Source: Psychrobacter sp. Cmf 22.2 (GTDB lineage: Bacteria; Pseudomonadota; Gammaproteobacteria; Pseudomonadales; Moraxellaceae). Taken from it: a stretch of 64,000 nt of DNA. Shown in pieces: positions 56,129 to 64,000 of this stretch (position 1 is its first letter; every line of letters begins with the position of its first letter). The translations under genes and the position numbers were made by a program. A model generated the notes under the pieces. The model worked only from the letters and a program-made list of their open reading frames with translations. It was not told the DNA's origin and ran no database searches. Location: NCBI RefSeq assembly GCF_001921745.1, contig NZ_MRYA01000004.1:124001-188000 (forward strand), read 5' to 3'.

Positions 56129-56758
56129 ATGCCTTTGCAACATGGTGATACAACTGATTTATTAGAAAATATAAAAGACTCAGCACTGATTCAGCTGGTG
56201 TACGTAAGTAGCATTACTTTTAAAAGTCGTATAAATACCCTCATATTCGATGAAGTAGAAAAGCACGCGCGCGATCACAACAAAGATCACGGTATTACTG
56301 GTATCTTATGTTATGGCAATGGTCAGTTTTTACAATGCATTGAAGGTAGTAAACAAGAAGTAATCAGCTTACAAAAGCGTATTTTTGCGGATTTGCGTCA
56401 CAAAAACGTCAAAATACTCTTAGTCCATGCTATCGATGAGCGTAGCTTTATGGATTGGCGTATGCGCTTATTGTTTTTGGAGCGCTGGCTATGGTCTCCT
56501 GCAACCAAGCAACAAGCTGCGCAGTTGGCCCCGTATTTGCCTTTTAGTCCGCACGGTTGGTCACCCAAACGCACCGAGCAATTCTTACAAATTATCAGAA
56601 ATTTTGATACCCCGCCTCATATCAAAGCGGCAGGCATTACTTATAATGCGTTGGGCAATATGGTTCAGCACATTGCAGCGCCTCATCAAGCATTTTTAAT
56701 TGTCCAAAGCTTCTTATGTGTTTTGGTCGTTGCAGCGTTGATACTCTTATATTTGTAA
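56129..56758 (+). CDS. BLUF-domain blue-light sensor with C-terminal membrane segment
   Basis: A 209-aa flavin photoreceptor. From the ATG at 56129 (TAGGA upstream) the BLUF domain spans about 20-112. The flavin Tyr is Tyr25 (LVYVSS), with Asn51 (ARDHNKDHGITGIL) and Gln69 (GQFLQCIEGS). RSFMDWRM holds the Met/Trp switch region. The rest (120-185) is of unknown fold, and residues about 189-208 form a hydrophobic helix that could anchor the protein. Short BLUF proteins such as BlsA in Acinetobacter act by protein contact; here the C-terminal helix is an extra. An earlier ATG at 56009 has no ribosome site. Confidence 0.9.
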   Translation: MPLQHGDTTDLLENIKDSALIQLVYVSSITFKSRINTLIFDEVEKHARDHNKDHGITGILCYGNGQFLQCIEGSKQEVISLQKRIFADLRHKNVKILLVHAIDERSFMDWRMRLLFLERWLWSPATKQQAAQLAPYLPFSPHGWSPKRTEQFLQIIRNFDTPPHIKAAGITYNALGNMVQHIAAPHQAFLIVQSFLCVLVVAALILLYL

Positions 56759-56802
56759 AATATGCTTTGACAATCTAACTCCTGATAAACAATGTAAAAT
56801 AT

Positions 56803-56841
56803 AAAAATGACGCTTTACTTTAATGTATAGCGTCGTTTTTT
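56803..56841. terminator. Terminator between BLUF and the FAD-linked dehydrogenase gene
   Basis: AAAATGACGCT pairs with AGCGTCGTTTT (one wobble) around a 14-nt loop, followed by T-run; the A-run on the other side allows use by the convergent gene. Confidence 0.75.
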
Positions 56842-56880
56842 ATCAATTTAAGCCTAAGAGCCGGTCAGTTTAAAAGCCAA

Positions 56881-58323
56881 TTACATATCAAAAATCTTGC
56901 CCCGATTCATAATATTGTTTGGATCAAATACTTTTTTGATTTCTCGCAAATAGTCAATCTCAGTCTCGCTGCGACTATAGTGCAGATAAGGCTTTTTAGT
57001 CATGCCGACCCCATGTTCAGCAGATACTGAGCCGCCATATTTCTGTACAGTCTCAAACACATGTTTATTGACAATTTGACATTCATTAAAGAAATCATCT
57101 TTGCTCATATGTTCAGGTTTGAGAATATTAAGATGCAAGTTACCATCGCCAATATGACCGAACCAGCACACTTCAAAGTCAGGATAATTGCTACTGACAA
57201 TATGATCAATCTCAGCGATAAACTTAGGTACATGGCTGATTAATACCGATACATCGTTCTTGTATGGCGTAAATACTGAGATGGTCTCAGAAATATATTC
57301 ACGCAACTTCCATAGCTCTGTCGCTTGTGCGATGCTTTGACTCATCACCCCATCAACGACCCAGCCTTGTTCCATACATTGCTCAAATATTGCCATTGCC
57401 TTATCCATAATCGGCTCATAGGGCGCTTCAAATTCAAGCAAGGTATAAAACTTGGTACGCGACTCAAACGGCTCTTGGACCTGGCCGTGCGCCATCAATT
57501 TATCCACTGCCACATCATCAAAGAACTCAAAGGCAGTCAAATCAATCTGCGCTTGAAAGGCAGACAATACGTTCATCACATCATTAAACGTATCCATGCC
57601 AAGTACCATGACATTTAACTCTTGCGGCAGGCGCTCAAGCTTGATTTGTGCATGAGTAACTAAGCCCAATGTGCCCTCACTACCAATAAACAGCTGGCGC
57701 AAATCATAGCCAGTGGCATTTTTGATCATACCGCGGTTCAATTGTAAGATGTCGCCTTTGCCCGTGACGACAGTCAGGCCCATAATCCATTGACGGGTCA
57801 TACCGTAACGAATGACTTTGATACCGCCAGCATTGGTACCGATGTTACCACCCATTTGACTAGAGCCTGCTGAAGCGAAGTCGACAGGATAGTATAGATC
57901 TTTTGACTCGGCAAATTGCTGTAGCTGCTGAGTGACGACGCCCGCTTCGATCTCAACCAGACGATCAGCAGGATAGAACTGCCCGATATGATTCATCTTA
58001 TCCATACTGACGACAATCTCGCCATTAGCCGCGACCGCGCCAGCAGACAAGCCCGTACGTCCGCCACTTGGCGTTAGCACCACATTGTGCTCATTGGCAA
58101 GTAGTACGACGGCTTGTACTTGTTCTGTCGTTTTTGGAAAGACGATAGCAGTCGGCGCGGGCGCAAAATGCTTGGTCCAGTCTTTACCCCAATGCTCCAA
58201 GCTTTCGCTATCGGTTTTGATTTGAGTGTTATCAAAGTTGTGCTCATTGACCAAGCTATCTAAGAGAATTTTGAGTGTATCAATATCGGTAGTAGTGGTG
58301 GTCTGAGATGCAAATGGCGTCAT
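56881..58323 (-). CDS. FAD-linked oxidase, likely D-2-hydroxyglutarate dehydrogenase
   Basis: A 480-aa flavoenzyme of the GlcD/D-lactate dehydrogenase-like group. The N-terminal FAD-binding part has TPSGGRTGLSAGAV and NIGTNAGGIKVIRYG; the C-terminal part has GHIGDGNLHLNIL and SVSAEHGVGMTKKPYL, the metal and substrate region. It is divergent from serA. SerA of some bacteria makes D-2-hydroxyglutarate as a by-product, and D-2-hydroxyglutarate dehydrogenase is encoded next to serA in Pseudomonas, so this substrate is most likely. D-lactate or glycolate cannot be ruled out. Confidence 0.85.
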   Translation of the reverse strand: MTPFASQTTTTTDIDTLKILLDSLVNEHNFDNTQIKTDSESLEHWGKDWTKHFAPAPTAIVFPKTTEQVQAVVLLANEHNVVLTPSGGRTGLSAGAVAANGEIVVSMDKMNHIGQFYPADRLVEIEAGVVTQQLQQFAESKDLYYPVDFASAGSSQMGGNIGTNAGGIKVIRYGMTRQWIMGLTVVTGKGDILQLNRGMIKNATGYDLRQLFIGSEGTLGLVTHAQIKLERLPQELNVMVLGMDTFNDVMNVLSAFQAQIDLTAFEFFDDVAVDKLMAHGQVQEPFESRTKFYTLLEFEAPYEPIMDKAMAIFEQCMEQGWVVDGVMSQSIAQATELWKLREYISETISVFTPYKNDVSVLISHVPKFIAEIDHIVSSNYPDFEVCWFGHIGDGNLHLNILKPEHMSKDDFFNECQIVNKHVFETVQKYGGSVSAEHGVGMTKKPYLHYSRSETEIDYLREIKKVFDPNNIMNRGKIFDM

Positions 58324-58654
58324 AGTTAAGTCTCTGTATAAACGTTAGCGCTACACCTCTTTTTTTAACCAGTCTACATAAAGGTCGGTTGGACCATAAA
58401 ACCTTTAGATAGATTGGCTAAGAATAGATAGGCAACATCATAGGCGCTTAAAGGCGTTAAGTAGTAAATAGGGCAGTTTGAATAAAGTTTAACGAGTAAC
58501 GCTCACTATAGCATAAAAAGTTTTCAGGCTTGATAAGCAATAATTCATCTAATCTGCTAACATCACCGTTAAATTTTGTGTAAGATAACCGGACTGTTTT
58601 CGTTTACTCTAGCATAGATTATTTTTAATAAGACAACTATAGGACAGTCCTCAT
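58324..58654. other. Divergent region between the FAD-linked dehydrogenase and serA
   Basis: 331 bp with promoters for both genes expected. I saw no ORF and no pair of -35/-10 boxes good enough to name. The serA ATG follows AGGACAG closely. Confidence 0.45.
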
Positions 58655-59881
58655 ATGGCATTATCATTACAAAAAGACAAAATCCGGTTTTTATTACTTG
58701 AAGGTGTACACGAAAACGCCTTAAAGGTTTTAGACAACGCTGGTTATAAAAATATTGAATATCTCAGTCATGCACTCGATAAAGATGAGCTGATTGAGAA
58801 AATCAAAGACGCGCATTTTATTGGGATTCGTTCACGTACGCAGCTGACTCGTGAAGTCCTTGAGCATGCAGAGAAGCTGATCGGTATTGGCTGTTTTTGT
58901 ATCGGTACCAACCAAGTCGATCTTGATGCGGCTCGTGAGTTTGGTATTCCAGTATTTAATGCGCCATACTCTAACACCCGTTCGGTTGCAGAACTGGTAT
59001 TGGCAGAAGCCATCATGCTATATCGTGGCATCCCTGAAAAGAATGCCACTGTCCATCGCGGCGGCTGGGGCAAGTCTGCTACCAACTCACATGAAGTACG
59101 TGGCAAAACGATCGGTATCGTCGGTTACGGCTCTATCGGCTCACAGCTATCTGTATTGGCCGAAAGCTTTGGTATGAAAGTTATCTATCATGACGTGGTG
59201 ACCAAATTACCGTTGGGTAACGCGCATCAAGTAGGTAGCCTAAACGAGCTACTATCTACTGCTGATATTGTGACTTTGCATGTGCCTGATGAGCCAAGCA
59301 CACGCTATATGATGAAAGCTGAGCAGTTTGCACAGATGAAAGACGGCAGTTACTTTATCAATGCGGCGCGTGGCACCTGCGTTGAGATTGACGATTTGGC
59401 TGCAGTAATTGAGTCGGGTAAAGTCTTGGGTGCTGCCATCGATGTGTTCCCAAAAGAGCCGAAGTCTGCTGATGAAGAGTTTGAATCGCCACTGCGTAAA
59501 TTTGATAACGTTATTTTGACACCGCATATTGGCGGCTCAACGCAAGAAGCACAAGCCAATATCGGCCTAGAAGTGGCAGAAAAGTTTGTGCGATATTCTG
59601 ATCAAGGCGATACCATCACGGCTGTGAACTTCCCAGAGGTTTCTATTCCATTCAAAGAAGGCACGCATCGTTTGCTACATATTCACAAAAACGTGCCAGG
59701 CGTCCTATCGCAAATTAACCGTCTATTTGCAGAGGCACATATTAACATCTTGGCGCAAAGCCTGATGACTGAAGGTGACGTAGGCTACTTGGTGATGGAC
59801 GTTGATTACAATGATTCTGATGCTGCTCTTGATCAATTAAAAGATGTAGAAGAGACGATTCGTATTCGCATCTTATTTTAA
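58655..59881 (+). CDS. serA: D-3-phosphoglycerate dehydrogenase
   Basis: First step of serine synthesis, oxidising 3-phosphoglycerate with NAD; in some bacteria it also reduces 2-oxoglutarate. The 408-aa protein has a substrate domain, the Rossmann loop IGIVGYGSIGSQLSVLAES, the catalytic Arg in NAARGTCVEID, and His in LTPHIGGSTQEAQANI. The C-terminal ACT domain (about 335-408, HIHKNVPGVLSQINRLFAE) is the serine feedback site. Length matches E. coli SerA (410). The terminator lies about 80 bp after it. Confidence 0.97.
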   Translation: MALSLQKDKIRFLLLEGVHENALKVLDNAGYKNIEYLSHALDKDELIEKIKDAHFIGIRSRTQLTREVLEHAEKLIGIGCFCIGTNQVDLDAAREFGIPVFNAPYSNTRSVAELVLAEAIMLYRGIPEKNATVHRGGWGKSATNSHEVRGKTIGIVGYGSIGSQLSVLAESFGMKVIYHDVVTKLPLGNAHQVGSLNELLSTADIVTLHVPDEPSTRYMMKAEQFAQMKDGSYFINAARGTCVEIDDLAAVIESGKVLGAAIDVFPKEPKSADEEFESPLRKFDNVILTPHIGGSTQEAQANIGLEVAEKFVRYSDQGDTITAVNFPEVSIPFKEGTHRLLHIHKNVPGVLSQINRLFAEAHINILAQSLMTEGDVGYLVMDVDYNDSDAALDQLKDVEETIRIRILF

Positions 59882-59961
59882 TACTGGTGTTTTTTAGATA
59901 TAAGATTATACCGCTTAGGTAGGCTAAGCTCTTATCTGACCTTATTGGTTAACAATATGAT

Positions 59962-60003
59962 AAATAGCAAATAATTCTTCTAGGATTGTTTGCTATTTTT
60001 TTA
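59962..60003 (+). terminator. Terminator of serA
   Basis: AAATAGCAAA (59962-59971) pairs with TTTGCTATTT (59989-59998) around a 17-nt loop, followed by T-run. Confidence 0.75.
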
Positions 60004-60249
60004 TTTGTTTGGTGGCGCTAATGTTGGTAGGATTACATCCAATATACATGTTGACTTACGAATTAACTTTTTCTTTACAATAGTTGTCATTTGACAATTT
60101 ATACTATACAGCTGAAATCATGAATGAACTTACTATATTATGGTTAGTGAATATTTTTCTATAAAATCAGTTTATTACACATCGCAATAAAACTGTTAAA
60201 AGCTATATTTAATTAAAATTATAATTATTCTATAAATAAAGGAAATAAT
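60004..60249. other. Leader region of uraH
   Basis: The serA-uraH gap is 368 bp including the terminator. It holds an inverted repeat TTGTCA-TT-TGACAA (60084-60097), about 150 bp before the gene, that could be an operator. No ORF was seen. Confidence 0.4.
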
Positions 60250-60681
60250 ATGAAAATCAACATGATAAGAGCAGCGGCACTAGGTGGCATATTAGCCATG
60301 TCAGCAACGGCAAGTCACGCTGCAGCTGACCAAGATAGTTATCAGTTATCAAGCCATATCTTAGATATCAGCACTGGTAAGCCTGCGCCAAACGTCAACG
60401 TAAAGTTGATGATGCAACAGAAAGGCGGTAGTTGGGAGTTAGTCAATACGCAAAAAACCGACGATAATGGACGTATTAACAATTTTTTGCCTAACAAAGA
60501 TAATGTAGAGCATGACGGTACTTATAAGTTAATTTTTGAGACGTCTCCATACTTTCGTAACCAAGGTTTGGAGTCATTTTATCCATATGTTGAAGTGAAT
60601 TTTAACATTAAGGGCAATAATCATTACCATGTGCCAATTACGTTATCTGCATATGGTTATAGTACTTACCGTGGTAGCTAA
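60250..60681 (+). CDS. uraH: 5-hydroxyisourate hydrolase with signal peptide
   Basis: A 143-aa transthyretin-like hydrolase that opens 5-hydroxyisourate to OHCU in urate breakdown. Active-site elements are His36 (SSHILD), Arg in DDNGRINNF, His in NHYHVPITLS and the C-terminal YRGS. A signal peptide (about 1-24, cut after SHA) indicates a periplasmic enzyme. Other periplasmic UraH forms are known in proteobacteria. No urate oxidase, OHCU decarboxylase or allantoinase is in the window. TAAAGGAAATAAT precedes the ATG. Confidence 0.93.
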   Translation: MKINMIRAAALGGILAMSATASHAAADQDSYQLSSHILDISTGKPAPNVNVKLMMQQKGGSWELVNTQKTDDNGRINNFLPNKDNVEHDGTYKLIFETSPYFRNQGLESFYPYVEVNFNIKGNNHYHVPITLSAYGYSTYRGS

Positions 60682-60694
60682 TAAAACTGACAAT

Positions 60695-60727
60695 AAAAAA
60701 GAGAGGCCAATTGAGCCTCTCTTTTTT
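60695..60727. terminator. Bidirectional terminator between uraH and trhO
   Basis: AAAAAAGAGAGGC and GCCTCTCTTTTTT form a perfect 13-bp stem with loop CAATTGA; runs of A and T flank it, so it serves both convergent genes. Confidence 0.93.
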
Positions 60728-60752
60728 GATCTAAATCTAACCGATAACGAAT

Positions 60753-61811
60753 CTAGTCCAATTTAGCTTTGTTCGCAGCGTCTGCCTGACGACGAGCCTC
60801 AGTTTTAGCCACTTTACGTTTTTCGATGATGTCCACCACCTCACTACCGATATGCGCTTCGCCGCGCATTGAAGCAAGCTGCACTTGGTGCTCACGCTCA
60901 CGAAAACGTGCTCTTTGCTCGTCAGTTGCTTTATCTATGCAGTGCGGGCAGGACTCACCTTTTACATAGGCGATGCTTTGCATATCATCTTGAGTAATCG
61001 GCATACGGCAAGCAAAGCATTGCTCATATTCGCCTTTTTCTAGGTTATGATTGACTGAGACGCGATTATCAAACACAAAGCAATCTCCTTGCCACATAGA
61101 GTCGCTGGCAGGCACCTCTTCTAAATATTTTAGAATGCCACCTTCTAAATGATAGACTTCTTCAAAGCCTTGCTCGCGCATATAAGCGGTGGATTTTTCG
61201 CAGCGAATGCCGCCAGTACAGAACATCGCCACTTTTTTATGTTTGGTTGGGTCTAGCTCTTTTGCCACGTATTCTGGGAACTCACGGAAGGTTTCGGTAT
61301 TCGGATTGACTGCATTTTGGAACGTACCGATTTTTACTTCATAGTCGTTACGGGTATCGATAAGGATAACATCGGGGTCCGAGATCAGCGCATTCCATTC
61401 ACTTGGCTTCACGTAGCGACCAACTGATTGTAATGGGTCGATATTCTCAATGCCCATGGTAACGATTTCTTTTTTTAACTTCACCTTAGTACGGTAAAAA
61501 GGCTGCGCATCGGTATAAGACTCTTTAAAAGTAAAGCTGCCGATGGCATCGATACTACGCAAATAGTCTAGGACAGTATCGATACCTTGGCGGGTGCCAG
61601 AAATCGTACCGTTAATGCCCTCACTTGCGAGTAATAGTGTGCCTTTGACATCATGGTCGAGCATGGTATTTAGAATTGGCTCACGGTATTGCTCAAAGTC
61701 ATTAAAGCGTGTGAACTTATAAAGAGCAGCTACGACGATATTGTTGGTTATGCTATCGTATTCAGTCGCTTTTTTGCTTTCAATGCTTACATTTTCTAAG
61801 GTGGTGTTCAT
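60753..61811 (-). CDS. trhO: tRNA uridine hydroxylase TrhO (rhodanese-related, YceA family)
   Basis: Oxygen-dependent hydroxylation of U34 in some tRNAs, giving 5-hydroxyuridine. The 352-aa protein starts at the ATG 61811 (AGGAGATATGT upstream). It has an N-terminal domain ([19 protein letters not shown]), a rhodanese domain with the active Cys in [15 protein letters not shown], and a C-terminal zinc-type region with CFACRMP and CPHC. The basic Ala/Lys-rich tail is extra. Length is near E. coli YceA (350). Confidence 0.94.
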   Translation of the reverse strand: MNTTLENVSIESKKATEYDSITNNIVVAALYKFTRFNDFEQYREPILNTMLDHDVKGTLLLASEGINGTISGTRQGIDTVLDYLRSIDAIGSFTFKESYTDAQPFYRTKVKLKKEIVTMGIENIDPLQSVGRYVKPSEWNALISDPDVILIDTRNDYEVKIGTFQNAVNPNTETFREFPEYVAKELDPTKHKKVAMFCTGGIRCEKSTAYMREQGFEEVYHLEGGILKYLEEVPASDSMWQGDCFVFDNRVSVNHNLEKGEYEQCFACRMPITQDDMQSIAYVKGESCPHCIDKATDEQRARFREREHQVQLASMRGEAHIGSEVVDIIEKRKVAKTEARRQADAANKAKLD

Positions 61812-62070
61812 ACATATCTCCTGCTGGCTAGGTCGCAAACCTAGTGCATTGGGTTTGAGTTGTCTGGTAGATCTAACGAGTGAAGCTAATCACACTAACA
61901 TGATTGTGGAATTGACTAGTGCGCGCGTAGTGTAGCAAATTCGGTGCGTATTTTGAACATTTTATAAAGGTAAACGATATGATTTAATCACCTTTTTAAC
62001 TACTTATTACTCATCTATAGAGGTAGACTAATTAGATATAACGATCAATTAATGTCAATGGAGATGGCAC

Positions 62071-62691
62071 ATGAGTACTCTGTCTATTAATTCTGCTAAC
62101 AAACCTTCCACGAGCGCGCCTATTAGTCGATACCCTGTACCATCTTTAGATAGCTTGCCTGATGATATTCTAAAACGTATTCTTGCGGTACAAGTAAAGG
62201 CCAAATTCATTCCTAATGTGTTTTTAGCGCTAGCGTACCGCCCAGCAGAATTCAGAGCTTTCTTTGCCTATTACGATGCGATTATGGAGCGAGAAGGTAG
62301 TACGCTAAGCCCAGCTGAAAAAGAGATGATCGTTGTTGCGACGAGTGCCGCCAATGGCTGCCAGTATTGTGTCATTGCCCATGGCGCGCTACTGCGTGTG
62401 TTTTCTAAAGAACCACTACTGGCAGATCAAATAGCAATCAATTACTTGCACGCGCCCATTAGTCTGCGACAGAAAGAGATGCTAGCATTTTCGATAAAAC
62501 TCTGTCGTACACCGGAGCTTATCCAAGATTCGGATTATGCAGCACTCAAAGAGCATGGCTATGATGACGAGGATATTTTAGATATCACAGGTATTACCGC
62601 GTTTTTTGGCTTATCGAATAGAATGGCAATTGTAATGAACATGCAGTCAAATACAGAGTTCTATACAATGGCACGCGAGCCGAGGGAGTAG
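62071..62691 (+). CDS. AhpD-like / carboxymuconolactone decarboxylase family protein
   Basis: A 206-aa peroxidase-related protein of the AhpD/CMD fold. The redox motif is NGCQYCVIAHGA with Cys97, Cys100 and His104, the CxxC-x3-H arrangement of AhpD. It is likely an alkylhydroperoxidase-type antioxidant. No ahpC or bcp gene lies beside it. A short Ser/Pro-rich N-terminal stretch precedes the domain. A GGAGATGGCAC site leads the ATG. It ends in a terminator. Confidence 0.89.
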   Translation: MSTLSINSANKPSTSAPISRYPVPSLDSLPDDILKRILAVQVKAKFIPNVFLALAYRPAEFRAFFAYYDAIMEREGSTLSPAEKEMIVVATSAANGCQYCVIAHGALLRVFSKEPLLADQIAINYLHAPISLRQKEMLAFSIKLCRTPELIQDSDYAALKEHGYDDEDILDITGITAFFGLSNRMAIVMNMQSNTEFYTMAREPRE

Positions 62692-62740
62692 CAGCTATCT
62701 AGTTGACTTAATCATTTATCGTTATGCAGAATACAAACAC

Positions 62741-62770
62741 AAAAAATCCAGCTCAAAGGCTGGATTTTTT
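62741..62770. terminator. Bidirectional terminator between the AhpD-like and Sel1 genes
   Basis: AAAAAATCCAGC and GCTGGATTTTTT form a perfect 12-bp stem with loop TCAAAG. Confidence 0.93.
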
Positions 62771-62794
62771 ATTATTAGCTTATTTGTCTAAAGC

Positions 62795-63376
62795 TTATTT
62801 ACTTTGGAACCAACGATCCGCTTGGTTACGAGCGCTCGCGATATCTGAGCTTGATAAGTTCAATGCTAGCTGACCGATTTTACTACGCGCTTTATTACGT
62901 ACTTTTTCATCTAGCATGCCATCACGAGCAGCCAAGTCATACCATTTATACGCATCAACCAGATTTTTTTGCTTCTCATCTAGCAATGCAAGCGTATAGC
63001 TGGCACGATTATCACCACGCATCGCCGCTTTTTCTAACCAAACGCGAGCTTGTTGTAGGTTAGGCTTCACGCCTTCACCGCGCAAATACATAATAGCCAA
63101 GTTCAACTGAGCAGGGGCAACACCTTGCTGAGCCGCTTTAGTGTACCACTGGATAGCTTGCTGGGTATTTTGAGCAACACCTTCTCCTTTTTGCAAGCGC
63201 TTAGCTAGGTAAAACTGAGCATGATCGTTACCTTGGGCTGCGCGATTAGATAGCTCGCTAACAGGCATTAGCTCAAAACGCGACGTATCAAGTGGCACGT
63301 TTGAGATTAACTCCGCGTTAGCCAGTCCAGCACAAGAGAATAAAGCAGTAAACAAGGCGGCTTTTAATAATTTCAT
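62795..63376 (-). CDS. Exported Sel1-repeat protein
   Basis: A 193-aa periplasmic protein. The signal peptide (1-21, cut after ANA) precedes about three Sel1/TPR-like repeats (about 50-85, 86-120, 121-155), e.g. GNDHAQFYLAKRLQKGEGV and QLNLAIMYLRGEGV. Such proteins act as binding scaffolds; the partner is unknown. It is convergent with the AhpD-like gene. Confidence 0.88.
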   Translation of the reverse strand: MKLLKAALFTALFSCAGLANAELISNVPLDTSRFELMPVSELSNRAAQGNDHAQFYLAKRLQKGEGVAQNTQQAIQWYTKAAQQGVAPAQLNLAIMYLRGEGVKPNLQQARVWLEKAAMRGDNRASYTLALLDEKQKNLVDAYKWYDLAARDGMLDEKVRNKARSKIGQLALNLSSSDIASARNQADRWFQSK

Positions 63377-63762
63377 AGCAGCTCCAAAATTAGGCAGTTG
63401 ATAAGCAATGGATAAAGTTTGCCACCAAAATTTATATCATTAGGCGACACTATCGCAGACATTACACTTTGCAGTATGAACTTACCTAGTTATTAGCAAC
63501 ATCATATTAACTATGACTAAATAGCAAACCTATGAACATAAGTCTTTTCGTTTACGCTAACTCAACAGATAAGTAATTGTAATGGGGGCGTCATCGACAC
63601 TATTTTGCTAGCTTACCACCCAAAGTTACGAAACTCAAATACTAATTACTCGTTTTAACGTCGTTTTAAACCTCATAGTATGTAACAAAATCATACAGTT
63701 ATTAAGCCGTAATAATGAATATACAAAACGCAATACTTAGTCAACTACCCAATACAATGAAT
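63377..63762. other. Intergenic region between the Sel1 gene and metW
   Basis: 386 bp. Contains the Sel1-gene promoter on the minus strand. No ORF, no hairpin with T-run seen after metW. A run GGGGG at about 63583-63587 is the only odd base feature. Confidence 0.35.
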
Positions 63763-64000
63763 TTAAATAGATTTTTGTTTGGTTACTCGGTAGATGGCAA
63801 CGTCTGCTAGTAAGTTAGGTGCTTGTCTTATTAAAGTTGACAGTAAAGGAGAGGGGCCTTTATCAGAGTCACTGACAGCAAAACGGCTAAGAATATGAAT
63901 ATCGTGTTTGGCACACAACTGCTCAAAATCTTTGAACGTGCATAGATGAATGTTTGGTGTATCGTACCATTCGTAAGGTAGGGCTTCTGACACTGGCATC
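63763..64000 (-). CDS. metW: MetW-like protein, C-terminal part
   Basis: The last 78 residues of a protein resembling MetW, a SAM-methyltransferase-fold partner of MetX in homoserine acylation for methionine synthesis. Recognisable pieces are LPYEWYDTPNIHLCTFKDFE and the ending NLLADVAIYRV. The rest, with the SAM motif, lies beyond base 64000. In related bacteria metX precedes metW; this cannot be checked here. Confidence 0.85.
   Translation of the reverse strand, partial: MPVSEALPYEWYDTPNIHLCTFKDFEQLCAKHDIHILSRFAVSDSDKGPSPLLSTLIRQAPNLLADVAIYRVTKQKSI

Noticed and set aside
1-64000. tRNA, rRNA, CRISPR arrays, prophage or IS elements
   Set aside because: No cloverleaf-like sequences, regular repeat-spacer arrays, integrases or transposases were seen anywhere in the window.

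Overview
The window looks like chromosomal DNA of a Moraxellaceae gammaproteobacterium, most likely Psychrobacter. The reasons are an AT-leaning sequence, an OmpA porin very like the Acinetobacter protein, a BarA/GacS-type hybrid kinase beside cysM, and the order lepA-lepB-DUF4845-rnc-era-recO-pdxJ. The genus is inferred from protein resemblance and gene order; no search was run. No rRNA, tRNA, CRISPR array, prophage or insertion sequence was seen. Most of the window is conserved housekeeping sequence with short accessory blocks between.

Layout. 1-6.5 kb: translation and secretion cluster (lepA 3' end, lepB, DUF4845 gene, rnc, era, recO, pdxJ). 6.6-12 kb: FimT-like minor pilin, ompA, typA, small exported protein. 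12-19.5 kb (minus strand): mutM, relA, rlmD, a PolB-type exonuclease and cysM. 19.9-26.1 kb: hybrid histidine kinase, crotonase, Bcr/CflA-type MFS exporter. 26.4-32.3 kb: two paralogous solute-binding lipoproteins, a membrane CheA-like kinase, a single-domain response regulator and two CheX-like phosphatases. 32.6-34.7 kb: rpsB-tsf behind a structured leader. 34.8-48 kb: lytic transglycosylase, lrgAB, hflX, an acyltransferase, tas, an SlpA-type FKBP, cold-shock/DUF1294 protein, macrodomain protein, GST and lspA-ileS. 48.2-52.5 kb: GntR regulator divergent from an Asp/Glu/hydantoin racemase and an NCS1 permease, then ald. 52.7-64 kb: second GST, thioredoxin-like protein, GNAT-nitrilase fusion, BLUF photoreceptor, a D-2-hydroxyglutarate dehydrogenase-like gene divergent from serA, exported 5-hydroxyisourate hydrolase, trhO, an AhpD-like protein, a Sel1 protein and the metW 3' end.

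How the genes work together. The most unusual unit is the 26.4-32.3 kb block. There are no ABC permease or ATPase genes beside the two binding lipoproteins. The second lipoprotein sits 12 bp before a two-TM kinase that has an Hpt domain and a CheA-type ATPase domain but no CheW-binding domain. A lone receiver and two CheX-type phosphatases follow. This reads as a self-contained phosphorelay sensing a periplasmic solute, with no DNA-binding or motility output encoded nearby. The second notable block is the GntR/racemase/NCS1 locus. Its divergent intergenic region carries three GTTAAC repeats at exact 13-bp spacing, one overlapping the likely -35 of the regulator gene. Other points are the long closing stem in the rpsB leader, a near-perfect 40-bp palindrome before ald, an OmpA whose usual peptidoglycan-binding Asp is Ser, and serA divergent from a D-2-hydroxyglutarate dehydrogenase-like gene.
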